A stretch of 5,113 nt of DNA from Nocardioides sp. (lineage in GTDB: Bacteria; Actinomycetota; Actinomycetes; Propionibacteriales; Nocardioidaceae). The position numbers were made by a program, and so were the translations under genes. The stretch lies in the NCBI RefSeq assembly GCF_030150155.1, contig NZ_JASLGR010000038.1, forward strand, positions 1-5,113. Reading direction: 5' to 3'. Under the pieces are notes generated by a model. It saw nothing but the letters and a program-made list of their open reading frames with translations. It searched no databases and was not told the DNA's origin. Numbering within the stretch: position 1 is the first letter of the stretch; each line of letters begins with the position of its first letter. Shown here piece by piece: positions 4,318 through 5,113 of the stretch.

Positions 4318-5113
4318 TGCCCGCCCGCGACCTCGGCGCTCCGGGGAAGCTGAAGGCCGGTGCGCTGCGGGTCACCCCACTGGGCGGACTGGGCGAGGTC
4401 GGTCGCAACATGACCGTCTTCGAGTACGACGGCCGGCTGCTGCTGCTCGACTGCGGGGTGCTCTTCCCCGAGGACCACCAGCCCGGCGTCGACCTGATCC
4501 TGCCCGACTTCGGCCCGATCCGTGACCGTCTCGACGCCGTCGAGGCGCTCGTGCTCACCCACGGCCACGAGGACCACATCGGGGCCACGCCCTACCTCCT
4601 GCGCGAGCGCCGGGACATCCCGATCGTCGGCTCCAAGCTGACCCTGGCCCTGACCGCGAGCAAGCTGCGCGAGCACCGCCTGCGCGAGACCGTGCAGCAC
4701 GTGGTCAAGGAGGGCGAGCGGATCAGCTTCGGCCCGTTCGACCTCGAGTTCGTCGCGGTCAACCACTCCATCCCCGACGCCCTCGCCGTGGTCATCCGCA
4801 CGCCGGCGGGGACAGTGCTCGGCACCGGTGACTTCAAGATGGACCAGCTCCCGCTGGACGGCCGGATCACGGACCTGCGCGCCTTCGCCCGGCTGGGCGA
4901 GGAGGGCGTCGACCTGTTCATGGTGGACTCCACGAACGCCGACGTCCCCGGCTTCACCCCCACCGAGCGCTCGATCGGACCGGTGCTGGACCAGGTGATC
5001 GGCAAGGCTCCGCGCCGCGTGATCGTCGCGAGCTTCTCCAGCCACGTGCACCGCGTGCAGCAGGTGATCGATGCAGCCCACAAGCACGGCCGTCGCGTCG
5101 CGCTGCTCGGACG
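4317..5113 (+). CDS. rnj: Ribonuclease J, N-terminal part (runs off the window)
   Basis: The first 265 codons of a protein usually about 560 residues long. It is a metallo-beta-lactamase/beta-CASP nuclease that combines 5'-3' exonuclease with endonuclease activity in mRNA decay and rRNA processing. The N-terminal strand VTPLGGLGEVGRNM (19-32) is characteristic. The zinc-binding motif is THGHEDHIG (81-89: His82, His84, Asp86, His87), followed by NHSIPD (149-154, His150) and GTGDFKMD (169-176, Asp172). FMVDSTNAD (201-209) leads to the beta-CASP region, with ASFSSHVHR at 238-246. The ATG overlaps the dapA TGA by one base. A GTG at 4314 lies directly before it in the same frame and is an equally possible start. 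AGGT at 4305-4308 is a weak ribosome site, and translational coupling to dapA is likely. No defect is seen in the visible part. Confidence 0.95.
   Translation, partial: MPARDLGAPGKLKAGALRVTPLGGLGEVGRNMTVFEYDGRLLLLDCGVLFPEDHQPGVDLILPDFGPIRDRLDAVEALVLTHGHEDHIGATPYLLRERRDIPIVGSKLTLALTASKLREHRLRETVQHVVKEGERISFGPFDLEFVAVNHSIPDALAVVIRTPAGTVLGTGDFKMDQLPLDGRITDLRAFARLGEEGVDLFMVDSTNADVPGFTPTERSIGPVLDQVIGKAPRRVIVASFSSHVHRVQQVIDAAHKHGRRVALLG

Noticed and set aside
4176..5087. A minus-strand 303-codon frame antisense to the dapA end and rnj
   Set aside because: The plus strand encodes the RNase J metal-binding motifs in order; the antisense product has no recognisable domain.

Overview
The window comes from a very GC-rich bacterial chromosome. 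Strongly GC-biased third codon positions, leaderless-type promoters and an adjacent dapA-rnj pair all suggest an actinobacterium. A Nocardioides-like member of the Propionibacteriales is my best guess; the lineage is inferred from style and gene content, not from a marker gene.

Layout. Positions 1-124 hold what may be the C-terminal tail of an unidentified plus-strand protein. An intergenic stretch with a 13-base palindrome follows, then a class I SAM-dependent methyltransferase of the CmoM/SmtA type (233-988). This left edge uses more A/T-ending codons than the rest and may be accessory DNA. From 1037 to 2078 there is a compact manganese-homeostasis unit: a -10-like element, a yybP-ykoY (manganese) riboswitch at 1051-1142, an alternative hairpin that competes with the riboswitch closing helix and ends at the ribosome binding site, and a TerC-family membrane protein, probably a Mn2+ exporter. 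A small minus-strand gene (2065-2289, 74 residues, unknown function) runs tail-to-tail into terC with a 14-base overlap. Its Shine-Dalgarno sits in a small GAAA-tetraloop hairpin.

A structured divergent intergenic region (2290-2474) separates it from a plus-strand block: an F420-dependent LLM-class oxidoreductase (2475-3398), dapA (3424-4317, lysine/diaminopimelate synthesis), and the first 265 codons of ribonuclease J (4317 to the window end). dapA and rnj overlap at their stop/start codons and should be cotranscribed. Both the LLM gene and dapA have a TAGGnT hexamer exactly six bases before the ATG, the layout of a leaderless actinobacterial promoter.

The right half is ordinary core chromosome. 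The most informative part is the terC leader, where the sequence lets a complete switching mechanism be written out base by base. I see no tRNA, rRNA, CRISPR array, insertion sequence or phage gene, and nothing that amounts to a wholly new system. The least explained items are the 74-residue protein with its leader, and the left edge.
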